Source of the DNA: an uncultured Selenomonadaceae bacterium
GTDB lineage: Bacteria > Bacillota > Negativicutes > Selenomonadales > Selenomonadaceae
NCBI GenBank assembly: GCA_958415865.1
Contig: CATYZV010000013.1
Coordinates: 1-15,362 of the forward strand
Direction of reading: 5' to 3'
Length of the DNA stretch: 15,362 nucleotides
A program made the position numbers and the translations under genes. Below the pieces are notes generated by a model. The model was not told the DNA's origin. It saw only the letters and a program-made list of their open reading frames with translations, and searched no databases. Below are positions 1 to 5,663 of this stretch, piece after piece (the first letter of the stretch is position 1; each line of letters opens with the position of its first letter).

Positions 1-45
1 TAACAGACACTGTCTGGCATTTTTGTGACCGCGCATTTTATCCAT
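1..45 (-). CDS. Possible start of a further ICE gene, cut by the window edge
   Basis: On the minus strand an ATG at 45-43 (or a second one, in frame, at 36-34) opens a frame that reads MDKMRGHKNARQCLL and runs off the window. It overlaps the stop codon of the CD1845-like gene by a few bases, which is the tight packing usual in these elements. There is no strong ribosome binding site. I do not recognise the protein from 15 residues, so this entry only records that the frame is open. Confidence 0.25.
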   Translation of the reverse strand, partial: MDKMRGHKNARQCLL

Positions 46-349
46 AAACCAAATCCTGAATGGCAAACTTCAAGTCCTGCACCTTGCCCAGCAGCCAGAT
101 GGCAGCCATCGGCAGACCATAGGGACTAATAAGGAATGCCATCACCAGCAGGATAATGCCGTTTTGCAGGGAACAGGTCAGCAGAACCGGCACATCCAGC
201 AGGGCGATCACCATGCTGATAAGCCCCAGCACCAGACCGGAGACATAGACGATCCCCACACAAATCTAAACGAACAGGGTCAGCGCCAGAATTACCGGAA
301 CCATCACGATCTTCAACAGCAGTTTCAACAAAAATACCAATGCCCTCAT
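38..349 (-). pseudogene. CD1845-family small membrane protein, interrupted by an in-frame TAG
   Basis: The natural start is the ATG at 349-347, preceded by a strong GGAGG site (complement near 356-362). From there the frame reads MRALVFLLKLLLKIVMVPVI and continues hydrophobic, but codon 28 is TAG (266-268). After the stop the same frame continues through a GTG at 259 to a TAA at 38-40, giving 103 codons in all. The two parts together look like the short two- or three-helix membrane protein called CD1845 family in conjugative elements. The residue lost at codon 28 fits Trp (TGG to TAG). The protein is probably not made at full length unless the stop is read through or translation restarts at GTG 259. 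Its role in the element is not known. Confidence 0.75.
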
Positions 350-430
350 TGTTATGCCTCCTCCCAAAATCACAGTTCCTGTTCCTGATTCCATTATCCC
401 TGTCTCACAGCCAAAAGGCAAGGATACGGG

Positions 431-478
431 CAAAAAGAAAAAGCGGAGGAAGGCGCGGCGAAGAAACGCCGTTCCTCC
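431..478 (-). terminator. Intrinsic terminator after mobC
   Basis: GGAGGAAGGCG (445-455) pairs with CGCC-G-TTCCTCC (467-478), giving an 11-bp stem with one bulged base and an 11-base loop. On the minus strand it is followed by the T-rich run CTTTTTCTTTTTG. It lies in the 155-base gap between mobC and the CD1845-like gene and would end minus-strand transcription there. Confidence 0.55.
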
Positions 479-504
479 CTCCGCAGATGGGGTATTTGTC
501 CCGG

Positions 505-849
505 TTACGAAAGTTTGGAGAGTTGTGTCAGTATCTCTTTAACTCCGTCCCATAACTGTTCCTGCCGCTGGGATATATCCTCCAAATCGACATCATAAAT
601 CCGCCCGGTCTCATGCACCTTGCGGGTCAGCTGGTTTAAGTTGTTGCTGCTCCTGCGCAGCAGGGATACCAGTTCTTTCAGTTCCGGCAAATCCAGCTGC
701 ACCACATAGCCGTCCACAGCCATTTTCCGTAGATAGGCGCTCAGGTTTTTTGTCCCAAACTGTGCCATTTTCTGCTGAATCAACTCCATTTCATCAGCGG
801 ATACCCAAAACAGAACCGGCACATCCCGCTTGCGCTTGGGGCTGCTCAT
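505..849 (-). CDS. mobC: MobC-family relaxosome accessory protein
   Basis: The 114-residue protein starts MSSPKRKRDV. Residues about 8-45 look like a ribbon-helix-helix DNA-binding segment (VPVLFWVSADE, then NLSAYLRKMAVDGY). Residues 55-80 carry the MobC signature region with RRSSNNLNQLTRKVHETG. Known relatives are accessory proteins that help the relaxase open DNA at the transfer origin. The ATG overlaps the stop of the DUF3849 gene (ATGA), so the two are probably translationally coupled. In related elements a relaxase gene usually follows mobC; here a terminator follows instead. The gene itself looks intact. Confidence 0.85.
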   Translation of the reverse strand: MSSPKRKRDVPVLFWVSADEMELIQQKMAQFGTKNLSAYLRKMAVDGYVVQLDLPELKELVSLLRRSSNNLNQLTRKVHETGRIYDVDLEDISQRQEQLWDGVKEILTQLSKLS

Positions 850-1652
850 CGCTCCGGCTCCTGTTTCTTCGGGGCGGCAGGCTTATGGGCAGGCGGTTCC
901 TGTTTGAGCTTTTGCAGGACAGAACTTTTCTGCTGTTCTTGAGCGACTTTTCGGAACTGTCTGGTGAACAGGTCGGTCAAACCGGGATTGACCTGATCTA
1001 CCACCAGATAGGAACAGTGGCGGGAAGCGCCGCTGTCCTCCAGCATAGGAATGGTTTTTGCCCATGCTTTATTGTCCTGAGAGATACGCCCGTCATAGTT
1101 CTTGCGCTGGATGGTGTTGGCAAGAATAAACTGTACCCGTTCCGTCCCGAACTTTTCCAGCACATCTTTGACCGCCGCCTCCGTATCCAGCCGATTCTCT
1201 GCATAGTGGGCGCTGATGGTCTGCTCAATGGCTTCTTTGCAGGCGCTGTTCGCCTGATATGAGAGGTTGTACTGTGCTATTTCCCCATGCTCGGACGCAT
1301 AGGCAGCAGAATGTGGATAGACCGGTGTTGTTCGCAGTTCCTCTTTAGCTCTGTACACATCGTCAGCACGGTTCTCAATGCTGTCCCGGATCACATCCAT
1401 GTGACCGGTCTCCAGCTTTTCAAAGTAGCGGTACACATCCGCCAGCGGAGAAGAAGATTCCAAAAGTGCCTTGGCCTGGGCGTCGGTCAGCTCCAGCTCC
1501 TCCATCGCCATCACAATATCCTCACGGACAGTATATTCATAGGTGTGGTGCAGGATTTCTTCCGGGGGCTGGCTTTTCAACCAGTCCCTATATTTTTCCT
1601 GCTCAGTGGCCATCTTTTCATAAAGGGCCGTATTCAGATTATTGGTATTCAT
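846..1652 (-). CDS. DUF3849-family protein of conjugative elements
   Basis: The frame could begin at 1670, but that upstream piece contains the AGGAGG ribosome site itself (complement at 1661-1667). The ATG at 1652-1650 is well spaced from it, so I take this start, giving 268 residues. The central part (TPVYPHSAAYASEHGE, then NLSYQANSACKEAIEQTISAHY, then FGTERVQFILANT) is what I recognise as DUF3849, a family almost confined to Tn1549-like elements. The C-terminus (from about residue 245) is rich in Lys, Pro and Gln and is probably disordered. Its function is unknown. It follows the helicase stop by one base and overlaps mobC at its end. Confidence 0.8.
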   Translation of the reverse strand: MNTNNLNTALYEKMATEQEKYRDWLKSQPPEEILHHTYEYTVREDIVMAMEELELTDAQAKALLESSSPLADVYRYFEKLETGHMDVIRDSIENRADDVYRAKEELRTTPVYPHSAAYASEHGEIAQYNLSYQANSACKEAIEQTISAHYAENRLDTEAAVKDVLEKFGTERVQFILANTIQRKNYDGRISQDNKAWAKTIPMLEDSGASRHCSYLVVDQVNPGLTDLFTRQFRKVAQEQQKSSVLQKLKQEPPAHKPAAPKKQEPER

Positions 1653-1653
1653 G

Positions 1654-2262
1654 TTATCGCACCTCCTCATGCTGTTTTGGTTTCTTGTCTGTACTGCGGG
1701 GCGGCACCGGGCGTTTCAGATGATCCAGCACCGAAGTCCGTGTGCTTTTGGCAACAACAGCCTCGGCGTGTGCCTGTCCCTTTCCGTCGATGTTGAGCAA
1801 AGTATCCAGCTCCACCAGACGGGCATTTTTGCTTCTCAGTTCTTCTTCATAAAGGAATGGCTTTCCGACTTCCTCCTTTGCCGCAGCCTGCTGCTGATAG
1901 AGGTTATCCAGCTGGGCCTTTGCCGCCTCTAGACGCTGGGGCATCTGGGCGAGGGCATTGTCGATACGGGTAAGATTTCCGCGAGGGTCTGTACCAAGGG
2001 TTGCCCGGTGGGTCATCTGTCCTTTCAGCAGGAGCGTATACTCCTGTTTCCATGCGGAAAATTCCACGGATATGGCATAGCCCCGGTAGCTGCCGATCTG
2101 CACCGGATCGGAGGTTTTGACCTCCTTGCAGGCATCCAAAAGGGCTGCACCGGCGTTCTCCTTATCGGTCAGCAGATCGCCACGGATTTCCATACCAGCA
2201 AAACCGTCCTCCGGGTGCGGGTGCGCTGCCAAAATGTTATCCAGCACCCTTGGTGCTCCAAA
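1654..2262 (-). pseudogene. C-terminal stub of a large ICE helicase/methylase-type protein, truncated by the transposon junction
   Basis: The open frame has about 200 codons and is closed upstream by TGA at 2265-2263. The first usable start, GTG 2247, has no clear ribosome site, so this is a remnant and not a short gene. The sequence (GAALLDACKEVKTSDPVQIG, then YRGYAISVEFSAWKQEYTLL, then RIDNALAQMPQRLEAAKAQL) is the extreme C-terminal region I associate with the several-thousand-residue SNF2/DEAD helicase proteins of Tn1549-like elements. It includes a coiled-coil-like stretch and a basic tail. The helicase motors are missing. It ends one base before the DUF3849 start and contains that gene's ribosome site. 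Confidence 0.7.
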
Positions 2263-2276
2263 TCATTCTTATATCA

Positions 2277-2291
2277 GTCAAATTAAATGAA
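2277..2291 (+). repeat. Left terminal inverted repeat of the transposon
   Basis: GTCAAATTAAATGAA here matches the complement of the right end (5,265-5,279) at 13 of 15 positions, with the first nine bases identical. Confidence 0.65.
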
Positions 2292-2416
2292 GGTACTGAC
2301 TCAGATATTCTGATGTTTTTTACAGCAGAGTGTTTGAACCAGTACCTTCTTGTATTATCATATCAAAGTTACAAGAATAGCAGGTATCTCCCCGACCAAA
2401 GTTTGACACCTGCTAT
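2289..2416. repeat. Two nested inverted repeats in the transposon leader
   Basis: GAAGGTACTG (2289-2298) and CAGTACCTTC (2340-2349) are exact complements 41 bases apart. ATAGCAGGTATC (2377-2388) and GACACCTGCTAT (2405-2416) pair at 11 of 12 positions around a 16-base loop. Neither is followed by a T run, so they are not ordinary terminators. They could be transposase or regulator binding sites, or a hairpin that limits translation from outside transcripts. The whole 2277-2472 stretch has no gene. Confidence 0.5.
2334..2361 (+). promoter_or_regulatory. Possible promoter of the transposon operon
   Basis: TTGAAC (2334-2339) and TATCAT (2356-2361) are separated by 16 bases, matching sigma70-type boxes at 4 of 6 and 5 of 6. 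The pair overlaps the right arm of the GAAGGTACTG inverted repeat, which would let a bound protein block it. Sequence match only. Confidence 0.3.
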
Positions 2417-2472
2417 CATAACAATCCAATGCACCACTACATCCTTAGACAGGGAGATGCTGCACCAACGCT

Positions 2473-3042
2473 ATGATAACAATTACAGTACCTTTTGACA
2501 ATCCGTTAAATCAAAAAACTTACGAAAATCTTATCAATACCTTACAGTTCCATCAGTTACAGTGTACCTGTGGCCATTCAGGATGTTTAACCATTCATGG
2601 CTACTATCCCCGTTCCCTCAAGAAAGATGATTCTGAAATCACTTTATCTATCTGCAGGGTTAAATGCTCTCACTGTGGTAAAACCCATGCTCTGCTTCCT
2701 TCCCAGCTTGTGCCTTATTCCCAGGTATCCTTACAGGAGCAGGCTGCTATCATATCTGCTTATGAGGATTCCGGAGATTTTAAACAGATCATGGACAGAA
2801 CGCCTTCTATTGATGAAAATCTTATTGCCTCCATCACCAAACGCTATATCATGCACTGGATGCAGAAGATCCGTTCCTTCCGGGTTGATTTATCCTTCCC
2901 ATCCCGTCTTGTAAAGCTGTGTTTTTCACTTTTTATGAACCAGTTCATGCAGATAAGACAGACCCCAAATATCTTATTTCTTACACCCACACAGCCTTAC
3001 AGGAAACCTCTCCCGATTCCTTCTATACTTAAGAAAAAATGA
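2473..3042 (+). CDS. DUF6431-type zinc-ribbon protein of the transposon
   Basis: A 189-residue protein starting MITITVPFDN. Cysteines at 31, 33 and 38 (CTCGHSGC) and at 61, 65 and 68 (CRVKCSHC), followed by H72, make a zinc-ribbon-like module in the first 75 residues. The rest is mostly helical and ends in a basic tail. I recognise the layout as DUF6431, a family found beside DDE transposase and ExeA-like ATPase genes in gut Bacillota. Its function is not established. A DNA-binding role in end recognition or target choice is an inference from the zinc module and the gene order. The transposase gene begins 15 bases downstream. No strong ribosome site precedes ATG 2473, so the start is moderately sure. 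Confidence 0.75.
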   Translation: MITITVPFDNPLNQKTYENLINTLQFHQLQCTCGHSGCLTIHGYYPRSLKKDDSEITLSICRVKCSHCGKTHALLPSQLVPYSQVSLQEQAAIISAYEDSGDFKQIMDRTPSIDENLIASITKRYIMHWMQKIRSFRVDLSFPSRLVKLCFSLFMNQFMQIRQTPNILFLTPTQPYRKPLPIPSILKKK

Positions 3043-3057
3043 AAGAGAGGACTTCAA

Positions 3058-4302
3058 ATGAAACAGGAATTAGCACAGGATATCGCTTTGATGCGGTATT
3101 CCATGATCTCACCACTTATTGTTGGTCTCCCGGATGAGTACAGATCCAAGGAGGCTTACTTTCGTGCGGCCTCTGCACGTGGTGCACTCCATCCAAACGG
3201 ATCCTTCATCCATCCGGCACCGACATCCATCAAACGCTGGTACCAGCACTATCAGAAGAATGGTTTTGACGCTCTGCTCCCTTCCAGCCGCAGCGACGAG
3301 GGAACTTCCAGAAAGATCGACCCTGACCTTGAGGAACAGATCCGATATCTGAAAACAACCTATCTCCGTATGTCTTCAGCTGCTATCTTCCGTCAGTTGT
3401 GCACCAATGGATCCACGAACCGTAATAAACTGTCAGAATCCACCGTAAACCGTTTCTTAAACAACCTTGCTTTAAAAGAAAAAACGACAAACAATCTGGA
3501 TATGCGTCGTTATGAACGTGCCCATGTCAATGAGGTATGGTGCGGTGACAGCAGTGTTGGTCCTTACCTGAAAACAGAAGACGGCAAAAAGCATAAGGTA
3601 TATGTGATTGCCCTCATTGATGACGCCAGCCGCTACATTGTTGGCATTGATGTTTTTTTCAATGATAACTTCGTCAATCTCATGTCTGTCATGAAATCAG
3701 CAGTTGCAAAGTTTGGTGTCCCAAAGTTATTCAACTTCGATAATGGCAGTTCCTATAAGAATAAACAGATGGATCTGCTTGCCGCACGTATCGGGTCTAC
3801 AGTTCATTATGACCAGCCGTATACGCCAACCCAGAAGGCCAAGGTGGAGCGTTGGTTCCGTACCATGAAAGACCCGTGGATGGCAGGCCTTGATATGAGA
3901 GATTTCCACACTCTTGACAAGCTTCGTGGCAGTCTTTATACCTATGTCTCCCAGTATAATCAGAGGATTCACTCTTCACTAAATGGAAAAAGTCCACAAG
4001 AGCGCTACTTTAGCGAGCCGGACTGTTTCCAACGCTTACCAGAAGATAAGATTGACCAGTTATTCTTACTGGAGTTGGAGCGTCGTGTTTCCATTGACTG
4101 TGTAGTTACGATCGACCACATCGAGTATGAGGTGGACTACCGTTTTGCAAAACAGAGGATCAAACTCCGTTATTCTCCTGATATGGAATCTATCTATGTC
4201 GTTGAAGCAGATGGTACGCTTACCCCGGTCCGCCTTTTAAACAAGGTTGAAAACGCGGCTGTCAAACGTGAAAAACCACGTCTTTATGGAGGTGACGACT
4301 AA
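3058..4302 (+). CDS. DDE transposase, Mu/TniA-like
   Basis: A 414-residue transposase that should cut and join the transposon ends. Residues about 10-70 look like one helix-turn-helix segment (SIKRWYQHYQKNGFDALLP) and 85-137 like a second one. The RNase H-like core follows, with D164 (WCGDSS), D228 (NFDNGSS) and E264 (AKVERWFRT); the last two are 35 residues apart, the classic D,D(35)E spacing. Residues about 338-390 resemble the Mu-type C-terminal beta barrel. The start ATG is preceded by GAGAGG at 3045-3050. The stop codon overlaps the ATPase start (TAATG), so the two proteins are probably made together. All key residues are present, so the enzyme could be active. Confidence 0.92.
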   Translation: MKQELAQDIALMRYSMISPLIVGLPDEYRSKEAYFRAASARGALHPNGSFIHPAPTSIKRWYQHYQKNGFDALLPSSRSDEGTSRKIDPDLEEQIRYLKTTYLRMSSAAIFRQLCTNGSTNRNKLSESTVNRFLNNLALKEKTTNNLDMRRYERAHVNEVWCGDSSVGPYLKTEDGKKHKVYVIALIDDASRYIVGIDVFFNDNFVNLMSVMKSAVAKFGVPKLFNFDNGSSYKNKQMDLLAARIGSTVHYDQPYTPTQKAKVERWFRTMKDPWMAGLDMRDFHTLDKLRGSLYTYVSQYNQRIHSSLNGKSPQERYFSEPDCFQRLPEDKIDQLFLLELERRVSIDCVVTIDHIEYEVDYRFAKQRIKLRYSPDMESIYVVEADGTLTPVRLLNKVENAAVKREKPRLYGGDD

Positions 4303-5102
4303 TGGATTATACGATCCGCTATGGTTTGGAATTCAATCCTTTCCTAAAGAATTCCAAAGAAATCTTTGTATCAACAGACGAATCCAGAGAAGTTTTATTC
4401 CGGCTGGACTATCTTGCAAAAACAAAGGGCTTTGGACTGCTTACCGGCAGCCCCGGCCGCGGAAAAACAACCGCAATCAGGAAATGGGTACAAACCTTAA
4501 ATAACTCACAATACAAAGTAGTCTATACCTGTTTTTCCACTTTTAGCCCCAATGATTTTTATCGGAATCTTGCCACGGAACTTGGTGCACAGGCTCACTA
4601 CCGAAAACCAGATAACTTCCGGGTAATTCAGGAAGAGCTCACAAGGCTCTCTGTTGAGAAAAGGAAAACTCCAGTAATCATCATTGATGAAGCGAACTAT
4701 ATCAGTTCTGCCATTCTGAATGATTTTAAGCTGTTGTTTAACTTTGAGATGGATTCCAGGGATCGTGCTGTTGTTCTCCTGTCAGGACTTCCATCACTTA
4801 ACGCCACACTTCGCCTGAGTGTGCATGAGCCATTCCGTCAGAGGATCATCATGAATTATGAACTTCCTGCATTTACAAAAGAAGAAGGCAGATCTTATGT
4901 CCTCGATAAGCTTCAAGGAGCAGGTGCAACCAGGGCAATCTTTGAAGACGCAGCACTTGAAGCCATCTTAAATGCATCTGATGGAACACCTCGTATCATC
5001 AACAATCTGTGCAATAGTTGTCTTCTGATTGGAGACTCTAGAAAGAGTGACATGATTACTGCAGAGATCGTCATGCAGGCAATCAATAACAATGAGATTT
5101 AG
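4302..5102 (+). CDS. AAA+ ATPase of the transposon (ExeA/TniB/MuB-like)
   Basis: A 266-residue ATPase. Walker A is GSPGRGKT at 49-56, Walker B is VIIIDE at 125-130, and LLSG at 159-162 fits sensor 1. A C-terminal helical part (RSYVLDKLQGAG onward, with DGTPRIINN near 230) is typical of the ExeA-like AAA group. In Mu, Tn7, Tn5053 and IS21 the partner ATPase binds target DNA, activates the transposase and often prevents insertion near an existing copy; the same job is inferred here. It starts at ATG 4302 within the transposase stop and has GGAGGT at 4288-4293. It is the last gene before the terminator. Confidence 0.92.
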   Translation: MDYTIRYGLEFNPFLKNSKEIFVSTDESREVLFRLDYLAKTKGFGLLTGSPGRGKTTAIRKWVQTLNNSQYKVVYTCFSTFSPNDFYRNLATELGAQAHYRKPDNFRVIQEELTRLSVEKRKTPVIIIDEANYISSAILNDFKLLFNFEMDSRDRAVVLLSGLPSLNATLRLSVHEPFRQRIIMNYELPAFTKEEGRSYVLDKLQGAGATRAIFEDAALEAILNASDGTPRIINNLCNSCLLIGDSRKSDMITAEIVMQAINNNEI

Positions 5103-5106
5103 CAGT

Positions 5107-5128
5107 AAAAGCAGGGCAGCCTGCTTTT
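5107..5128 (+). terminator. Terminator of the transposon operon
   Basis: AAAAGCAGG (5107-5115) and CCTGCTTTT (5120-5128) form a perfect 9-bp stem with a four-base loop, five bases after the ATPase stop. The T-rich right arm serves as the tract. The symmetry means it could also stop transcription coming the other way. Confidence 0.75.
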
Positions 5129-5194
5129 ATTGTATTTTCCCAGATCTCTTAATCTGCATCATTTTTTATGTCGATCAGATAACTTGCAGATGTT

Positions 5195-5277
5195 GGTGCA
5201 GACAATCTGCGGATGCATAACAAATAAGATCTAAATCAGGTGCATCTAATCTGCATGGAGCTGGTGCATCTAATTTG
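5195..5277 (+). repeat. Spaced direct repeats at the transposon right end
   Basis: GGTGCATCTAATCTG (5239-5253) and GGTGCATCTAATTTG (5263-5277) differ at one base and start 24 bases apart. GGTGCAGACAATCTG (5195-5209) is a third copy matching 12 of 15. A weaker TTAATCTGCATC lies at 5149-5160. The outermost copy overlaps the terminal inverted repeat. Ordered copies of one site near a transposon end are typical transposase binding arrays in Mu, Tn7 and Tn5053 relatives. The rest of 5,103-5,320 has no gene. Confidence 0.65.
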
Positions 5278-5279
5278 AC
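5265..5279 (-). repeat. Right terminal inverted repeat of the transposon
   Basis: Read on the minus strand this is GTCAAATTAGATGCA, matching the left end at 13 of 15. It ends 41 bases before the secG start codon. Confidence 0.65.
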
Positions 5280-5320
5280 GGACAACAATATAATAATAGC
5301 TTTTATATAGGAGGGTAATT

Positions 5321-5551
5321 ATGCTATTAACTATTTTGATGGTTATAGATGCTATTATCGCTATCGGCCTTATCACTTCCGTGCTGATGCAGGAAGGAAA
5401 GACTTCGGGCATGGGCAGTCTCTCAGGCCAGAGTGATACGGCATTCAGCAGCAATGCGCGCGGACTCGATGCTCTGATGGCTCGCTTCACCGTATTTTTT
5501 GCAGTGCTGTTTATGATCGTAACTCTAATCATCGCTAAATTGACGGCTTAA
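5321..5551 (+). CDS. secG: Preprotein translocase subunit SecG
   Basis: A 76-residue membrane protein, the usual length for SecG, which assists SecYEG in moving proteins across the inner membrane. Two hydrophobic helices (about 2-23 and 51-73) flank a Gly/Ser-rich loop (VLMQEGKTSGMGSLSG) that is the SecG hallmark. The start has an AGGAGGG site at 5309-5315. In many Bacillota secG precedes an esterase gene, rnr and smpB, exactly as here. The transposon ends only 41 bases upstream, so native promoter DNA may have been displaced. A terminator follows. Confidence 0.93.
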   Translation: MLLTILMVIDAIIAIGLITSVLMQEGKTSGMGSLSGQSDTAFSSNARGLDALMARFTVFFAVLFMIVTLIIAKLTA

Positions 5552-5561
5552 AAGAAGAATG

Positions 5562-5607
5562 TGTTCTCTATTCACAGGCTGGAGCGTATGAATAGGGAAC
5601 ATTTTTT
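5562..5607 (+). terminator. Terminator after secG
   Basis: TGTTCTCTATTCA (5562-5574) pairs with TGAATAGGGAACA (5589-5601), a 13-bp stem with one T-G wobble, followed by TTTTTT. It separates secG from the downstream gene cluster, or lets only part of the transcripts through. Confidence 0.8.
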
Positions 5608-5663
5608 ATATTATTGCAATAGTATTTTGTCGAACTAAGATTTTGCAGCAGGAGGTGGCTGAT

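Larger units (their letters stand above)
1..2262 (-). mobile_element. Fragment of a Tn1549/CTn-type integrative conjugative element
   Basis: Four consecutive minus-strand genes (helicase C-terminus, DUF3849 protein, MobC-like protein, CD1845-like membrane protein) form a set I recognise from Tn1549/CTn-like conjugative elements of gut Clostridia. They overlap or nearly overlap, as in such elements. The segment is damaged: the helicase is cut off at about 2,262, the CD1845-like gene has a stop codon, and no relaxase follows mobC. The left boundary is outside the window. The right boundary lies between 2,248, where the recognisable helicase sequence ends, and the transposon inverted repeat at 2,277. 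Family assignment is from memory of protein families; the damage is read directly. Confidence 0.75.
2277..5279 (+). mobile_element. Three-gene DDE/AAA+/zinc-ribbon transposon
   Basis: The element holds a zinc-ribbon protein gene, a D,D(35)E transposase gene and an AAA+ ATPase gene, all in one direction and nearly touching, with a terminator after the last. Imperfect inverted repeats (GTCAAATTAAATGAA on the left, GTCAAATTAGATGCA on the right, 13 of 15 matching) set the proposed ends, for about 3.0 kb. Similarity may extend five bases outward (TATCA against TGTCC), so the exact ends are uncertain by a few bases. The transposase-plus-ATPase pairing is shared with Mu, Tn552, Tn5053 and IS21; the zinc-ribbon protein is the distinctive part. 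The three reading frames look intact, so it may be active. No target duplication is visible. Confidence 0.75.

Noticed and set aside
750..1262. Plus-strand open frame of 170 codons
   Set aside because: It is antisense to the DUF3849 and mobC genes, has no ribosome site and no recognisable family.
2252..2266. GGTGCTCCAAATCAT left of the transposon resembles the right-end repeat GGTGCATCTAATCTG, as if another copy's right end abutted here
   Set aside because: Only about 9 of 15 bases match, it lacks the terminal GTCAAATTA complement, and half of it belongs to the helicase palindrome.
2920..3030. The end of the zinc-ribbon gene also reads well in another frame (FYEPVHADKTDPKYLISYTH)
   Set aside because: The annotated frame runs unbroken from the start codon and I recall the QFMQI-like ending as typical of the family, so no frameshift is needed. 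An alignment would settle it.
5275..5308. TTGACG at the right end of the transposon as an outward -35 box forming a hybrid promoter for secG
   Set aside because: The nearest TATAAT is only 8 bases away and the next candidate (TTATAT) is 22 away; neither spacing works.
5614..5641. TTGCAA and TAAGAT as a promoter for the esterase-rnr cluster
   Set aside because: The boxes are weak (16-base spacer, -10 at 4 of 6) and the start would leave almost no leader before the ribosome site. It is possible but not good enough to list.
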